In this document: positions 48,033 to 56,485 of the stretch, piece by piece | How positions within the stretch are numbered: position 1 is the stretch's first letter | Layout: every line of letters begins with the position of its first letter | Assembly: GCA_900119625.1 (NCBI GenBank) | Contig: FPKD01000001.1 | Span: forward strand, 1-64,000 | Direction of reading: 5' to 3' | DNA from: Olsenella sp. kh2p3 | GTDB lineage: Bacteria > Actinomycetota > Coriobacteriia > Coriobacteriales > Atopobiaceae | DNA length: 64,000 bases | Notes under the pieces: generated by a model | Databases searched by the model: none | Seen by the model: only the letters and a program-made list of their open reading frames with translations | Told to the model about the DNA's origin: nothing | Made by a program: the position numbers and the translations under genes

Positions 48033-50594
48033 CTACGCCTTCTTGCGCCGAGAGGTGCTCGCGCCACTACGCCCCGCGGCCCCGCTTCGCCCCGCGGCCT
48101 TGCTGCGCCCTGCGGCCCCGCGCACACCGCGCGCACCGCGCGTGCTGGCGGCGGCCTTCTTCTCCCTGCTCGGGCAGTCCATGTTCACGCAGATGCGCCA
48201 CGGACCGCGCTGCGTCACCACCTCGACGATGGGTGCGCCGCACTCCGGGCAGGTCTCGCCCGTGGCGTGCAGCTCGCCTCGCTGCGGCAGCGGATAGCTC
48301 GTCCCGCACTCGTCGTAGTTGGTGCAGCGGATAAAGCGCTTGCCGCTCTTCTCGGACTTGTGAGCCACCAGGTCGCCGTGACGGCCGGCCGCCTTGCAGG
48401 CGGCGCACTCCCCCACCACAATGTCTGGCTCGCGGTTGGTAGGGCACGCCGGATTGATGCACGTCTCGTACGGACGGTTGCGGAACGGGTGCACCTTCAC
48501 GCGCGGCGCACCGCACTCCGGGCACACGCCCGCCTCGCCCTCGATGGGCTCGATGCGGCCCTTGGGCAGCGGATACGTCACGTCGCAGTCCGGCCAGCCC
48601 ATGCAGCCGGCAAAGCTCCCGCGCGTCTTGGCAGACGTCTTCACCACCAGGTCGCGTCCGCACTTGGGGCACACGCCAATCTTGGCATCGGCGGTCACGG
48701 CGTCGGCGATGGCCTCGGAGAGGTCGTCCTTGTGGTCGATGAGCCCGTCCATCATGCCGGCGAGAAGCGCGCGCGAGTGGTCGACGACCTGCGTCTGCGT
48801 GTCGGCGCCCTCGGCGACCTTGGTCATGTCACCCTCGAGCTCGGCGGTCATCTCGGGCGTGGTGATGCGCGGCGCGTAGTTGGTAAGCGCGTCGATGATG
48901 GCCATGCCGAGCTTGCTGGGCTCGGCTGGGTCGTTCTTGAGGTACTTCACGTCGTAGAGGCGCTGGATGATCGAGGCGCGCGTGGACTTGGTGCCCAGCC
49001 CGCGCTTCTCCATCTCCTGGATGAGCTTGCCCTGGCTGTAGCGCGCGGGAGGCTCGGTCTGCTTGGCGTCCAGGGCAATGGAGGTCACGTCGCACACATC
49101 GCCCTCGTTGAGCTCGGGCAGCTGGTCGTCCTTCTTGAGGCCGTAAGGGTAGATGGCACGGAACCCCGGCACAGCCAGCACGTTTCCCGTGGCAACGAAG
49201 GGCTCGCCGGCAACGTCCAGCTCGACCTTAGTCCCGGCAATCGTTGCCGGCCCCATGAGCGTGGCCAGGAAGCGGCGCGCAATGAGGTTGTAGAGCTTCC
49301 ACTCCGCCGGCTGGAGGTTGTCCGGGTTGGCGGCGCCGGTGGGATAGATGGGCGGGTGGTCGGTGGTCTCCTGCTTGCCCCGCGTGGCATGGAGCGTCCC
49401 CTGGCCGAGAAGCGCCTTGCACGTGGGCGCAAACTGCGGCACCGAGGAGAGCGTGCGCACGCACTCGCGCAGGTCGAGCGACGACGGGTAGACGGTGTTG
49501 TCCACGCGCGGGTACGAGATGAGGCCGTCCATGTAGAGCGACTCGGCCAGGCGCATGGCGCGCGCGGGCGAGATGCCCTCGGCCGCCGCGGCTGCCTGCA
49601 TGGACGTGGTATTGAAGGGCACTGGCGGGTTCACGCGGCGGCTCTTGCGCGTGACCGCGCGCACCGTGGCGGTCTTCGCGTCGCGCACGTGGCCATAGGC
49701 CTTCTCGGCAGCGTCATGGTCGGTGAAGCGCGCGGTGGCGTGCGTGATGCGGAATGGGTCGGAGTCCGCGTGAGTGGCCTCGCCCGAGAGGACCCAGTAG
49801 TCCTCGGGCACAAAGGCCATGCGCTCGCGCTCGCGCTCAACCACCAGGGCAAGCGTGGGCGTCTGCACGCGACCGGCCGAGCGCGTGTTGCCCAGGCCGC
49901 CAAAGCGCACGCAGGTGAGGTAGCGCGTGAGCACGGCGCCCCAAATGAGGTCGATGTGCTGGCGGCTCTCGCCCGCGTCTGCAAGGTCCTGGTCGAGCGC
50001 CACCAGGTTGTCGAACGCGTGATCTATCTCGGCCTTGGTGAAGGCGGAGTAGCGTGCGCGAGAGACATTCACGTCTGGCGCCACCGAGAGGATCTGCTTG
50101 AGCGCATCAGAGCCAATGAGCTCGCCCTCGCGGTCGAAGTCCGTGCCGATAATGACTGAATCCGCCTTCTTGGCAAGGTTCTTGAGCGAGCGGATGATCT
50201 CCTTCTCGGCGGGGAGCTTCTCGATGGGCGCCCACACCAGGTACGGCAGGCTCGGGATCTTCCAACCCTTGATGTCCACGCCGTCGGCCAGGAAGGGCTT
50301 GCGCTTGGTGGCAAAGGGCGGACGAGCAAGGCCATCGGGCACGTCTGCCGGCAGGTGCTCGCCCTCGGCAGTGAGGCCGTACCAGCCCTCCTGCGCGTCA
50401 AACTTGAGCTCTGGCGGGAAGTCAGGCTGCATGATGTGGCCGCGCAGGCCTATGGTCACCCAGTCCTCCCCGCCCTTCCTAAAGCGGTAGATGGGCGTGT
50501 TGTAGACCTTGTCCGCCTTGGGCTTGCCGGACTCGGAGAGGAGCCTGGCGATCTGCTGGGCGGCATCGTTCTTCTCGGTGACGACAAGGATCAA
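48033..50594 (-). CDS. topA: Type IA DNA topoisomerase
   Basis: 853 residues. TOPRIM domain at the N-terminus (LVVTEKNDAAQQIARLL; VIIGTDFDREGELIG with the Asp-x-Asp-x-Glu metal residues), cleavage domain with SAGRVQTPTL and catalytic Tyr in LYMDGLISYPRVDNTVYP, then four C-terminal zinc-finger modules (VCPKCG...; CPECGAP...; CAACK...; CPECGAP) and a basic repetitive tail (AAGRSKAAGRSGAAGRSG). It relaxes negative supercoils. The gene starts at TTG 50594, 9 bp after GAGG; no better in-frame ATG is near. The long zinc-finger set and absence of a linker helix resemble archaeal-type TopA of Coriobacteriia rather than E. coli TopA. I cannot exclude a TopB-like role. Confidence 0.92.
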   Translation of the reverse strand: MILVVTEKNDAAQQIARLLSESGKPKADKVYNTPIYRFRKGGEDWVTIGLRGHIMQPDFPPELKFDAQEGWYGLTAEGEHLPADVPDGLARPPFATKRKPFLADGVDIKGWKIPSLPYLVWAPIEKLPAEKEIIRSLKNLAKKADSVIIGTDFDREGELIGSDALKQILSVAPDVNVSRARYSAFTKAEIDHAFDNLVALDQDLADAGESRQHIDLIWGAVLTRYLTCVRFGGLGNTRSAGRVQTPTLALVVERERERMAFVPEDYWVLSGEATHADSDPFRITHATARFTDHDAAEKAYGHVRDAKTATVRAVTRKSRRVNPPVPFNTTSMQAAAAAEGISPARAMRLAESLYMDGLISYPRVDNTVYPSSLDLRECVRTLSSVPQFAPTCKALLGQGTLHATRGKQETTDHPPIYPTGAANPDNLQPAEWKLYNLIARRFLATLMGPATIAGTKVELDVAGEPFVATGNVLAVPGFRAIYPYGLKKDDQLPELNEGDVCDVTSIALDAKQTEPPARYSQGKLIQEMEKRGLGTKSTRASIIQRLYDVKYLKNDPAEPSKLGMAIIDALTNYAPRITTPEMTAELEGDMTKVAEGADTQTQVVDHSRALLAGMMDGLIDHKDDLSEAIADAVTADAKIGVCPKCGRDLVVKTSAKTRGSFAGCMGWPDCDVTYPLPKGRIEPIEGEAGVCPECGAPRVKVHPFRNRPYETCINPACPTNREPDIVVGECAACKAAGRHGDLVAHKSEKSGKRFIRCTNYDECGTSYPLPQRGELHATGETCPECGAPIVEVVTQRGPWRICVNMDCPSREKKAAASTRGARGVRGAAGRSKAAGRSGAAGRSGASTSRRKKA

Positions 50595-50638
50595 AGAACA
50601 TTACCTCGCTTGCTTCGTGACGGCAGAGTCCCCCTAGT

Positions 50639-51427
50639 TTAAAGCTTGTCGAGCTCTGCGTTCTCGTAGTCCTCGCGGGACCACTTGAGGGCCTGCTTGC
50701 CGTCGCGCGCCACAATGACGTTGCGGGCAATTGCCAGCGCGATCTCGTACAGGGCGATAAGCGCGGCAAACATGAGGAGCATGGTCACGGGCGAGGCATC
50801 GGGCGTGACGACTGCCGAGAGGACCATGAGGCCAACGTAGATGTAGCGCCACTGGGCTCGGAAGGTCTTGTACGGCACGATGTGCAGGATCGAGAGGTAG
50901 AAGATTACCAGCGGCAGCTCGAAGGCGATGCCAAAGCCAATCTCAAGCAGCATGTAGATGTTGAGGTAGTCCTCGGCGTCGGCCATGTTCTGCGCGAACT
51001 CGAATGACTGGTCAAGAAGCCAGCCAAACGCAGCGGGCTGAATCACGTAGTAGCAGAAGATCATCCCGATGAAGAACAGGGCGACCAGGGCAGCCACCGT
51101 GGGGACGACCCACTTGCGCTCCTTGGGCTTGAGCGCCGGCAGGATGAAGGCCATGATCTCCCAGATGATGATGGGGGTGCAGATGATCATCGAGAAGAAC
51201 ATGGCGACCTTGAAGCGGATGGTAAAGCCGCCGAGCGCAGTGAGGACGTAGAGGTCGCCGCCGCGCATGGCCTCCTTAATCTGGTCGATCATGAGGTCGA
51301 TGAGGGTGGGGGTGGCAAAGTAGACGATGACCGCCACCGTGAGGAGCGAGACCACGATGATGGTGAGCCTGCGTCGAAGCTCGCCGAGGTGGTCCATGAT
51401 GGGCATGCGTGCTGGTCCGATAGGCAT
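50639..51427 (-). CDS. tatC: Twin-arginine translocase subunit TatC
   Basis: 262 residues, six transmembrane helices. Typical motifs: MPIMDHLGELRRRLTII at the N-terminus (H-L-x-E-L-R-x-R), PTLIDLM, VAMFFSMIICTPIIIWEIMAFILPALKPKERKW, FGIAFELPLVIF with the conserved F-E-x-P in helix 4, and SAVVTPDASPVTMLLMF. TatC is the receptor for folded proteins carrying twin-arginine signals. It lies 20 bp downstream of tatA in an operon. The short in-frame start is ATG 51427; homology begins around residue 9. Confidence 0.95.
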   Translation of the reverse strand: MPIGPARMPIMDHLGELRRRLTIIVVSLLTVAVIVYFATPTLIDLMIDQIKEAMRGGDLYVLTALGGFTIRFKVAMFFSMIICTPIIIWEIMAFILPALKPKERKWVVPTVAALVALFFIGMIFCYYVIQPAAFGWLLDQSFEFAQNMADAEDYLNIYMLLEIGFGIAFELPLVIFYLSILHIVPYKTFRAQWRYIYVGLMVLSAVVTPDASPVTMLLMFAALIALYEIALAIARNVIVARDGKQALKWSREDYENAELDKL

Positions 51428-51447
51428 GGTGGTATGGGAGCGGGGCG

Positions 51448-52128
51448 CTAGGCCTGCTGCTCGCCGCCCTCCTCTCCGTCTGTAGCGGTAACGGTGTCGC
51501 TAGGCGCAGGGGCGTCGCTGTCGGCGGCGTCGGCCGCGGGTGCGTCGGTCTTCTCGGCCTCGGCGGCTTCTTGCTCGCGACGGCGCTTGGGGCTCATCGC
51601 GTAGAGGTCCGCGGCCGTCGCGGGCTTGGGCTTCTCGTCTGCGGCCTTGGGTGCCTCGGCCGGCGCGGGCGCGCTTGCTTCCCCGGCTGCTGCTGGCTTC
51701 TCGACTGCGGGCACGGCATCGGCGTCGGCGTCGCTGTCGGCGTCGGCGCTGGCCTCGGGGGCCTTCTCGGCTGCTGCGGCGTCTGCCTTGGCCTTCTCGG
51801 CAGCGGCGCGCTCGGCCTCAAGGCGCTTCTTGCGCTCGGCGAACGTCTCGGTCTTGGGGGTGGACTTGGAGGTGCCGGAGCCCTCGATGTCTGCGTCCTC
51901 CTCCTCGCTGCGCTTGCGGTTGGGCTTCTTGGGCGCGTCGCTCATGGCCTCGGTCGCGGGATCCACGATCTCGGTCTGAACCACCTGCGTGAAGCCCTCC
52001 TGGGCGTTTCTGAACTGCCGCAGCGCGCGGCCAATGGTGCGACCCATCCCGGGCAGCTTGTCAGGCCCAAAGATGAGGAACGCGAAGAGCAGGATGAGAG
52101 CGAGCTCTGACTCTCCAATGCCAAACAC
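51448..52128 (-). CDS. tatA: Sec-independent translocase TatA/TatB-type subunit with long acidic tail
   Basis: 226 residues. The first 45 are TatA/B: one transmembrane helix (ESELALILLFAFLIFGP), the FGPDKLPGMGRTIGRALRQFR amphipathic helix with the F-G hinge. The remaining 170 residues are Ala/Pro/Glu/Lys-rich and probably disordered, far longer than in standard TatA; the helix-Glu8 arrangement (GESELA) is more TatB-like. GTG start with CTGGAGGAAACC upstream. Adjacent to tatC. A predicted client in this window is the ThiY-like lipoprotein. Confidence 0.92.
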   Translation of the reverse strand: MFGIGESELALILLFAFLIFGPDKLPGMGRTIGRALRQFRNAQEGFTQVVQTEIVDPATEAMSDAPKKPNRKRSEEEDADIEGSGTSKSTPKTETFAERKKRLEAERAAAEKAKADAAAAEKAPEASADADSDADADAVPAVEKPAAAGEASAPAPAEAPKAADEKPKPATAADLYAMSPKRRREQEAAEAEKTDAPAADAADSDAPAPSDTVTATDGEEGGEQQA

Positions 52129-52195
52129 GGTTGGTTTCCTCCAGCGTGGATCGAATTCCTACAGTATCCCGCAGCGCGCGGGCATACCGGAAGCG

Positions 52196-52516
52196 CTACT
52201 GCTGCGCCCCGGTGACATTGAGATCGGCGCCCACGCCGAGAAGCGAAAGGACGCGCGCAACGTTTCTCTGCGGACGCTCCACCGAGAGGGAGCGGCCCTG
52301 CTCCTTGGCGCGGTGCGCCGCGCCCACCAGGACGCCGATGCCGGTGGAGTCGATGTAGGGCACATCGGCCAGGTCGATAGCGAGCGCTCCCTCGCCAGAG
52401 GAGAGCTGCTCGTCCAGGACGTCGCGAAGCGCGGAGGCGTTGGAGACGTCGACCTCGCCGGAGACCGCCACGCGGCAGCCCCCCTCGGTGAGTGTGGTTG
52501 AGATGTTGATGCTCAT
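52196..52516 (-). CDS. STAS-domain anti-sigma factor antagonist
   Basis: 106 residues, a single STAS domain: GGCRVAVSGEVDVSNASALRDVLDEQL...LAIDLADVPYIDSTGIGVLVGAAHRAKEQGRSLSVERPQRNVARVLSLLG. The Ser in YIDSTGIGVLV is the site phosphorylated by the partner anti-sigma kinase in the SpoIIAA/RsbV family. No kinase or sigma gene is nearby in the window, so its circuit is elsewhere. The start has GAGGAACCCCT upstream. The TPR gene ends upstream on the same strand with only a 15-bp gap, so they are probably co-transcribed. Confidence 0.9.
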   Translation of the reverse strand: MSINISTTLTEGGCRVAVSGEVDVSNASALRDVLDEQLSSGEGALAIDLADVPYIDSTGIGVLVGAAHRAKEQGRSLSVERPQRNVARVLSLLGVGADLNVTGAQQ

Positions 52517-52531
52517 AGGGGTTCCTCTTCC

Positions 52532-53455
52532 TTAAAGTCCGGTGCCAGAGAGGTTGTTCAGCGTGTCAGTGAGGCCCTTCGCCCCGGTCTCGCCAGTAGA
52601 CGAGGACGTGGTGGAAGTGCCGGTGCCCGTCGTGGTAGACGTGGTGCTCGACGAGGATTCAAGCGCGGAGAGGCGCTGGGTGGCGTAGGACTTCGCGCCG
52701 TACTCGTCGTTGGGGTCGTTGTCGATGGCGGACTGGTAGGAGGCCTTGGCGGCATCCTTGTCGCCGGAGTACTCCTGGACCATGCCAAGGTTTGCCCAGG
52801 CGGTGGCATAGGTGGGCGAGTTCTGCGTGAGCGTCTCGAGGTCTGACTGCGCCTCGCTCCTCTCGCCCTCATAGAGCTTGCAGAGGGCAATGTCCACGCG
52901 CACGGCGTCGGAGTCCTTGAGGTCGAGGTACTGCTGGTAGTAGTCAATGGCTTTCTCGAGCAGCTCGTTGCCGTGGGTAGTGTCGTCGTCCGAGGATGAC
53001 GCCGAGAGGACCGAGGCACCCCAGCGCATGTAGTTGCGGCCAAGGTTGAGCAGGGTCGCGAGGTTGGTGTTGTCCGAGGAGAGCTTGGACTCAAGCTCTG
53101 AGACGGTGTCCAGGTACTTGGCGTCTACGGCAGCCACACCCGTGGCAGAGCTGGAGTCGCTGGAGCTGTCGCTCGACGAGTCAGAGCTGCTGTCGCTGGA
53201 GCTGCTGTCGCTGGAGTCCTGGGAGCTTTGCTGCTCGGCCTGCTGGTTGTTGGAGAATGCTGTGGAGAGCGTGGGCATCATGAGCGAGACAACCATAAGC
53301 ACGGCAAAGATGATGATGACGACCTTGGCAGGAGTGGAGAGGTTGTTCGAGGACGTGGGCTGGCCCTTCTTGGTCGCGGAGCCCTTGCCCCTTGCCGAGG
53401 ACGCACCCGTTGCGATGCCCTTCTTGGTTGCCTTGTTGCTTGGCTTCTTCGACAT
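52532..53455 (-). CDS. Membrane-anchored TPR protein with Ser/Asp-rich stalk
   Basis: 307 residues. A basic cytosolic N-terminus (KKPSNKATKKG...) is followed by one transmembrane helix (AKVVIIIFAVLMVVSLMMPTL), a low-complexity stalk of SD/SDSS repeats (about 75-105), then tetratricopeptide-like helices (LATLLNLGRNYMRWG, ELLEKAIDYYQQYLDL, VRVDIALCKLYEGERSEAQSDLETL, AWANLGMVQEYSGDKDAAKASYQSAIDNDPND) and a Ser/Thr-rich tail. Orientation rules put the TPR part outside. TPR domains hold protein complexes, and the partner is unknown. The start at 53455 follows GGAGGGATCG. It is immediately upstream of the STAS gene. Confidence 0.8.
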   Translation of the reverse strand: MSKKPSNKATKKGIATGASSARGKGSATKKGQPTSSNNLSTPAKVVIIIFAVLMVVSLMMPTLSTAFSNNQQAEQQSSQDSSDSSSSDSSSDSSSDSSSDSSSATGVAAVDAKYLDTVSELESKLSSDNTNLATLLNLGRNYMRWGASVLSASSSDDDTTHGNELLEKAIDYYQQYLDLKDSDAVRVDIALCKLYEGERSEAQSDLETLTQNSPTYATAWANLGMVQEYSGDKDAAKASYQSAIDNDPNDEYGAKSYATQRLSALESSSSTTSTTTGTGTSTTSSSTGETGAKGLTDTLNNLSGTGL

Positions 53456-53663
53456 GCCCGAACGATCCCTCCGTGTCCTTATGCGTCTGGCCAGCCCAGG
53501 GGCTGGGCCACGCCTCGTGCACTGGCGCCACTGGCGGCGCCACCGTTTGTGACTCTTTAATGTATGCCACATCCGGCCCGCCCTCGCGGGCGATGTGTGC
53601 GCCTCCCGATTCTACAGAACTCCGCGAGTCCGTTGGTGTGGGCCAAACGCTAGTCCCATGCTA

Positions 53664-53708
53664 GGCATCGGCCTCCCGAACGAAAAATACATTCTGGAGG
53701 CCGCTGCC
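53664..53708. repeat. Hairpin in the 313-bp gap upstream of the TPR gene
   Basis: GGCATCGGCCTCC and GGAGGCCGCTGCC form a stem with an A/T-rich 19-nt loop. On the minus strand it lies downstream of the aminotransferase gene and upstream of the TPR gene, so it may act as a terminator. The rest of the gap shows no gene. Confidence 0.5.
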
Positions 53709-53768
53709 ATACAAGCATTGTATATGTCCTTGCTTTTCGCCCGCTTGTGGCGAGAGGGACCAGCTATC

Positions 53769-55067
53769 CTACCCCTGCTGGCCCTCGCGCTCCGCCTTAG
53801 CAAGGCGCGCCGAGACGAGCTTCACGGCCACCACAAAGACATCGAGCGCGGCGCCGAGGTCCTCGAGCGAGGGGTACGTGGGCGCAATGCGGATGTTGGT
53901 GTCCTCCGGGTCGCGACCGTAGGGCCAGGTGGCGCCTGCGGGCGTGAGCTTCACGCCAAGGTCTGCCGCCAGCCCGACGATGGCCTTCGCGGAGCCCTTG
54001 GGGCCGTCGAACGAGACGAAGTAGCCGCCGTGGGGGTTGCTCCAGGTGGCGCAGTCGAGCCCGTCGAGGCCGGCGTGGAGCTTCTCCTGCACCAGCTCAA
54101 AGCGCGGACGCACGATCTGGGCGTGCTTCTCCATGTGGGCCTTGATGCCATCGAGGTCCTTGAGGAAGCGCACGTGCGCGAGCTGCGAGACCTTCTCGGG
54201 CGAGACGCGCATCACCGAGAAGGCCGCGCGGATCTCGGCCATGTCGGCGGAGCTGGCAGTGACAAACGCAATGCCCGAGCTGGGAAACGTCACCTTTGCC
54301 GTGGAGCCAAACTCGTAGACCATGTCGGACTTGCCGGCCTCGGCCAGCGCGTCGAAGATGTTGAGCAGGTGGTCGCCCTCGCCCTCGAAGGTGTGGACCA
54401 CGTAGGCGTTGTCCCAGAAGATGCGGAAGTCTGGTGCGGCGGGCGTGAGCGCGGCGAACTTGCGGACCACGTCGTCGGAGTAGGTGATGCCCGTGGGGTT
54501 GGCGTACTTAGGGACGCACCAGATGCCCTTGACTGCGGGGTCATTCTCGACCAGGCGCTTCACCACGGCCATATCGGGGCCGTCCTCAAGCATGGGAACG
54601 GGGACGTTCTCGATGCCGTAGTGAGCAGTGACCTTGAAGTGGCGGTCGTAGCCGGGGGCGGGGCAGAGGAACTTGACCTTGCCCTGCTGGCTCCAGGGCT
54701 TGTTGCCGCCAATGCCGTGAGTGTAGGCGTTGCAGACAAGGTCGTGCATAAGATTGAGGCTCGAGGAACCGTTCACGATCACGTTCTTGGGGTCGACGCC
54801 CAGGATCTGCGCGGCGAGGACGCGTGCGGAGGGCAGACCGTCGGGGGCGCCGTAGTTGTCAACGGCTACGCCCTGGTCGTCCATCTCGGTGGAAGAGTTG
54901 AGAACGTCGAGCATGGGGTGAGAGAGCGCGGTCTGCTCGGGGCTGGGCTTGCCTCGTGCCATGTCCAGCTTGAGGCCAAGCGAGCGAAGGCGCTCGGCCT
55001 CTGCCTCGAGGCGCGTGATTTCCTGTGCGAGTTCCTGGTCTGACATGAGCTCATATGCGGTGGGCAT
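53769..55067 (-). CDS. Class I-like PLP aminotransferase (aspartate aminotransferase Ic family)
   Basis: 432 residues. Family blocks are LKLDMARGKPSPEQTALS, VDNYGAPDGLPSARVLAAQILGV, VIVNGSSSLNLMHDLV, FLCPAPGYDRHFKVTAHYGIENVPVPM, VKGIWCVPKYANPTGITYSDDVV, FRIFWDNAYVVH, the PLP-lysine strand YEFGSTAKVTFPSSGIAFV and the C-terminal RIAPTYPSLEDL. This is the Asp_aminotransf-Ic family (PF12897-like), shown in other bacteria to transaminate aspartate. The start at 55067 is set by GAGGAGGGGCC; the longer frame upstream has no coding character. Monocistronic. Confidence 0.9.
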   Translation of the reverse strand: MPTAYELMSDQELAQEITRLEAEAERLRSLGLKLDMARGKPSPEQTALSHPMLDVLNSSTEMDDQGVAVDNYGAPDGLPSARVLAAQILGVDPKNVIVNGSSSLNLMHDLVCNAYTHGIGGNKPWSQQGKVKFLCPAPGYDRHFKVTAHYGIENVPVPMLEDGPDMAVVKRLVENDPAVKGIWCVPKYANPTGITYSDDVVRKFAALTPAAPDFRIFWDNAYVVHTFEGEGDHLLNIFDALAEAGKSDMVYEFGSTAKVTFPSSGIAFVTASSADMAEIRAAFSVMRVSPEKVSQLAHVRFLKDLDGIKAHMEKHAQIVRPRFELVQEKLHAGLDGLDCATWSNPHGGYFVSFDGPKGSAKAIVGLAADLGVKLTPAGATWPYGRDPEDTNIRIAPTYPSLEDLGAALDVFVVAVKLVSARLAKAEREGQQG

Positions 55068-55227
55068 GGCCCCTCCTCGTGACGGCTGCATGGACGGATG
55101 CGGTTGTGGTTGTGCTGCGCCCAGAACGCGTTCTGGGCTGCCGACGCGCGGCAGTTGGCGCGCAGCGGCGAGAAAGAAGTATAGCGCGACGCCCTGTAGG
55201 CGTGATGCAGCTGGTACCATGGGTTTC

Positions 55228-55533
55228 ATGATGAGAAACACAGACACACACGAGCACCGCACCGCCCGCAGCGTCACGCACGGGGGGCTGCGCGCGCCGG
55301 AGTACGGCGAGCTGCAGCAGCTGGTGAACGAGCTCTACTACCACAACATGTCCGGCTCGGTTAGCAAGATCGACGTACTCACGCGTGCCGAGATCGACGA
55401 TCTGTGCGATGACCTCATGGAGGTCGTCGACCTTCTCCCCGCGGGAAAGTACAAGCGCGGGAGGCTGTGCGACCAGCTCAACAGCATCGTGACTGCCCAC
55501 GGCTGGGGCAACGTCTACGGCACGGTTGAGTGA
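55228..55533 (+). CDS. Conserved-looking small acidic protein of unknown function
   Basis: 101 residues I do not recognise. No signal peptide or membrane helix. The sequence looks globular and helical (APEYGELQQLVNELYYHNMSGSVSKIDVLTRAEIDDLCDDLMEVVDLLPAGKYKRGRLCDQLNSIVTAHGWGNVYGTVE) with strong third-position GC, so it is probably real. In-frame ATGs lie at 55219, 55228 and 55231; none has a good Shine-Dalgarno site, and a TATAGC about 45 bp upstream could make a short-leader or leaderless mRNA. Its TGA stop is formed by hairpin repeat A copy 4. It is divergent from the aminotransferase gene. Confidence 0.65.
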   Translation: MMRNTDTHEHRTARSVTHGGLRAPEYGELQQLVNELYYHNMSGSVSKIDVLTRAEIDDLCDDLMEVVDLLPAGKYKRGRLCDQLNSIVTAHGWGNVYGTVE

Positions 55534-55559
55534 GACAAAGGGAGTTTCCCTTTGTCTCA
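55531..55559. repeat. Hairpin repeat family A, copy 4, supplies the stop of the small protein
   Basis: TGAGACAAAGGGA, loop GTT, TCCCTTTGTCTCA: 13-bp perfect arms. TGA at 55531-55533 is the stop codon of the 101-residue protein. Confidence 0.9.
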
Positions 55560-55571
55560 TTTCGAGTGGCG

Positions 55572-55692
55572 CGGTCGCCGGAAGGCCGCGTTTGATGCAA
55601 TCTGCAGCAAAACCCGTGCTCCGGCGACAAAAAGTCGCCGGAGAGACCCGTTTGGATACACTTTCCTCCATTTGGGCCCTTCCGGCGACGAA
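55572..55692. repeat. Hairpin family E, copy 2 (four alternating arms)
   Basis: Arms in alternating orientation: GTCGCCGGAAGG, CTCCGGCGAC, GTCGCCGGAG, CCTTCCGGCGAC. The inner pair closes on AAAAA; the outer pair encloses the element. Spacer blocks CGTTTGATGCA and CCCGTTTGGATACAC correspond to those of 26143-26290. Confidence 0.75.
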
Positions 55693-55715
55693 ACGCAGCC
55701 GCATGCGGCGCAGCG

Positions 55716-56033
55716 CTAGAACGAGCAGCCGCCACCAATGGTGCAGGATGCGCCTGCGGCGGGAGCGTCGCCCTTCTCGCCAGCAGCCGTTGCTGAGAAC
55801 TCCTTGCCCAGGTAAGCGATGATGTCGTCCGACTCGTACATGGCCTTGCCGTCGATGAAGAGGCACGGCACCTGGCGCTTGCCGCCAACCTCGACCAGGC
55901 GCTCGCGGTCCGCGTCGGACTCGTCAATGTTGTGAAGCGGCAGCTCAATGCCGTTGGCATCCATGAAGGCAAGCACCTTGTGGCAGTAGGGGCAGCCGTT
56001 CTTGATGTAAAGCTCGAGGTTCTTCTCGGCCAT
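55716..56033 (-). CDS. Glutaredoxin-like thiol-disulfide oxidoreductase
   Basis: 105 residues. Thioredoxin-fold glutaredoxin with CPYC (Cys14-Cys17) in LYIKNGCPYCHKVLAFMD, the TVP-like cis-Pro segment KRQVPCLFIDGKAMYESDDIIAYL and the GG-type end replaced by a Gly/Ala linker. An unusual C-terminal tail (AAGASCTIGGGCSF) adds a Cys pair. It would reduce disulfides or mixed thiols, perhaps with a non-glutathione thiol in this anaerobe. The start has AAGGAGAGCC upstream. It lies alone, between repeats E2 and C5. Confidence 0.9.
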   Translation of the reverse strand: MAEKNLELYIKNGCPYCHKVLAFMDANGIELPLHNIDESDADRERLVEVGGKRQVPCLFIDGKAMYESDDIIAYLGKEFSATAAGEKGDAPAAGASCTIGGGCSF

Positions 56034-56224
56034 GGCTCTCCTTCCAGAGGGGGTCTCGTGTGACTCTGACCTGCATGTACCCGTAGGGGGCCAGGTCCAG
56101 CCCATATGATACAAGATGAGAAGCAAATCTCCACACGCCGTCACGCCATCAACCCCGCCAGCGCCGCCCGGCGTTCTCCTCGGCGCCCGCAGATGCCCGC
56201 TGGCATCACCCCAATCGCAGAGAT

Positions 56225-56293
56225 TAGCTCCTTTTCTTAATCGCACTTGGCGTTTCCGCAGTTGGCTCGAGATCGCATTAAGAAAAGGAGCTA
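56225..56293. repeat. Hairpin family C, copy 5 (reversed)
   Basis: TAGCTCCTTTTCTTAAT (56225-56241) pairs perfectly with ATTAAGAAAAGGAGCTA (56277-56293). The reverse complement of the loop side carries GAGCCAACTGCGGAAACGCC, matching the GCCAACTGGGCAAA(T/C)GC core of the other copies. It lies in the 452-bp gap upstream of grx. Confidence 0.8.
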
Positions 56294-56369
56294 TTCTCCG
56301 GTGGCGGGACGTCGCGGCACGTGTGAGCGAGGCGCGAGAGGGGCAGCGGACGCTACGAGAAATCACCTA

Positions 56370-56450
56370 CCGGCGTCAAGAGGGCGCCGGGACGAAGGTT
56401 CCATCCGTGCACGCCATGAAGAAAACCCTCCGGCGCCGCCAAGCGCCGAA
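56370..56450. repeat. Hairpin family E, divergent copy
   Basis: CCGGCGTC-AAGAG-GGCGCCGG, then GACGAAGG and CCCTCCGGCGCC: the inner hairpin and the last arm of the family E order. The first arm is not clear. No gene in the gap 56034-56485. Confidence 0.45.
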
Positions 56451-56485
56451 GGGCGAACAAGGGCCGATTAGCGAGAAGCGCTCCC

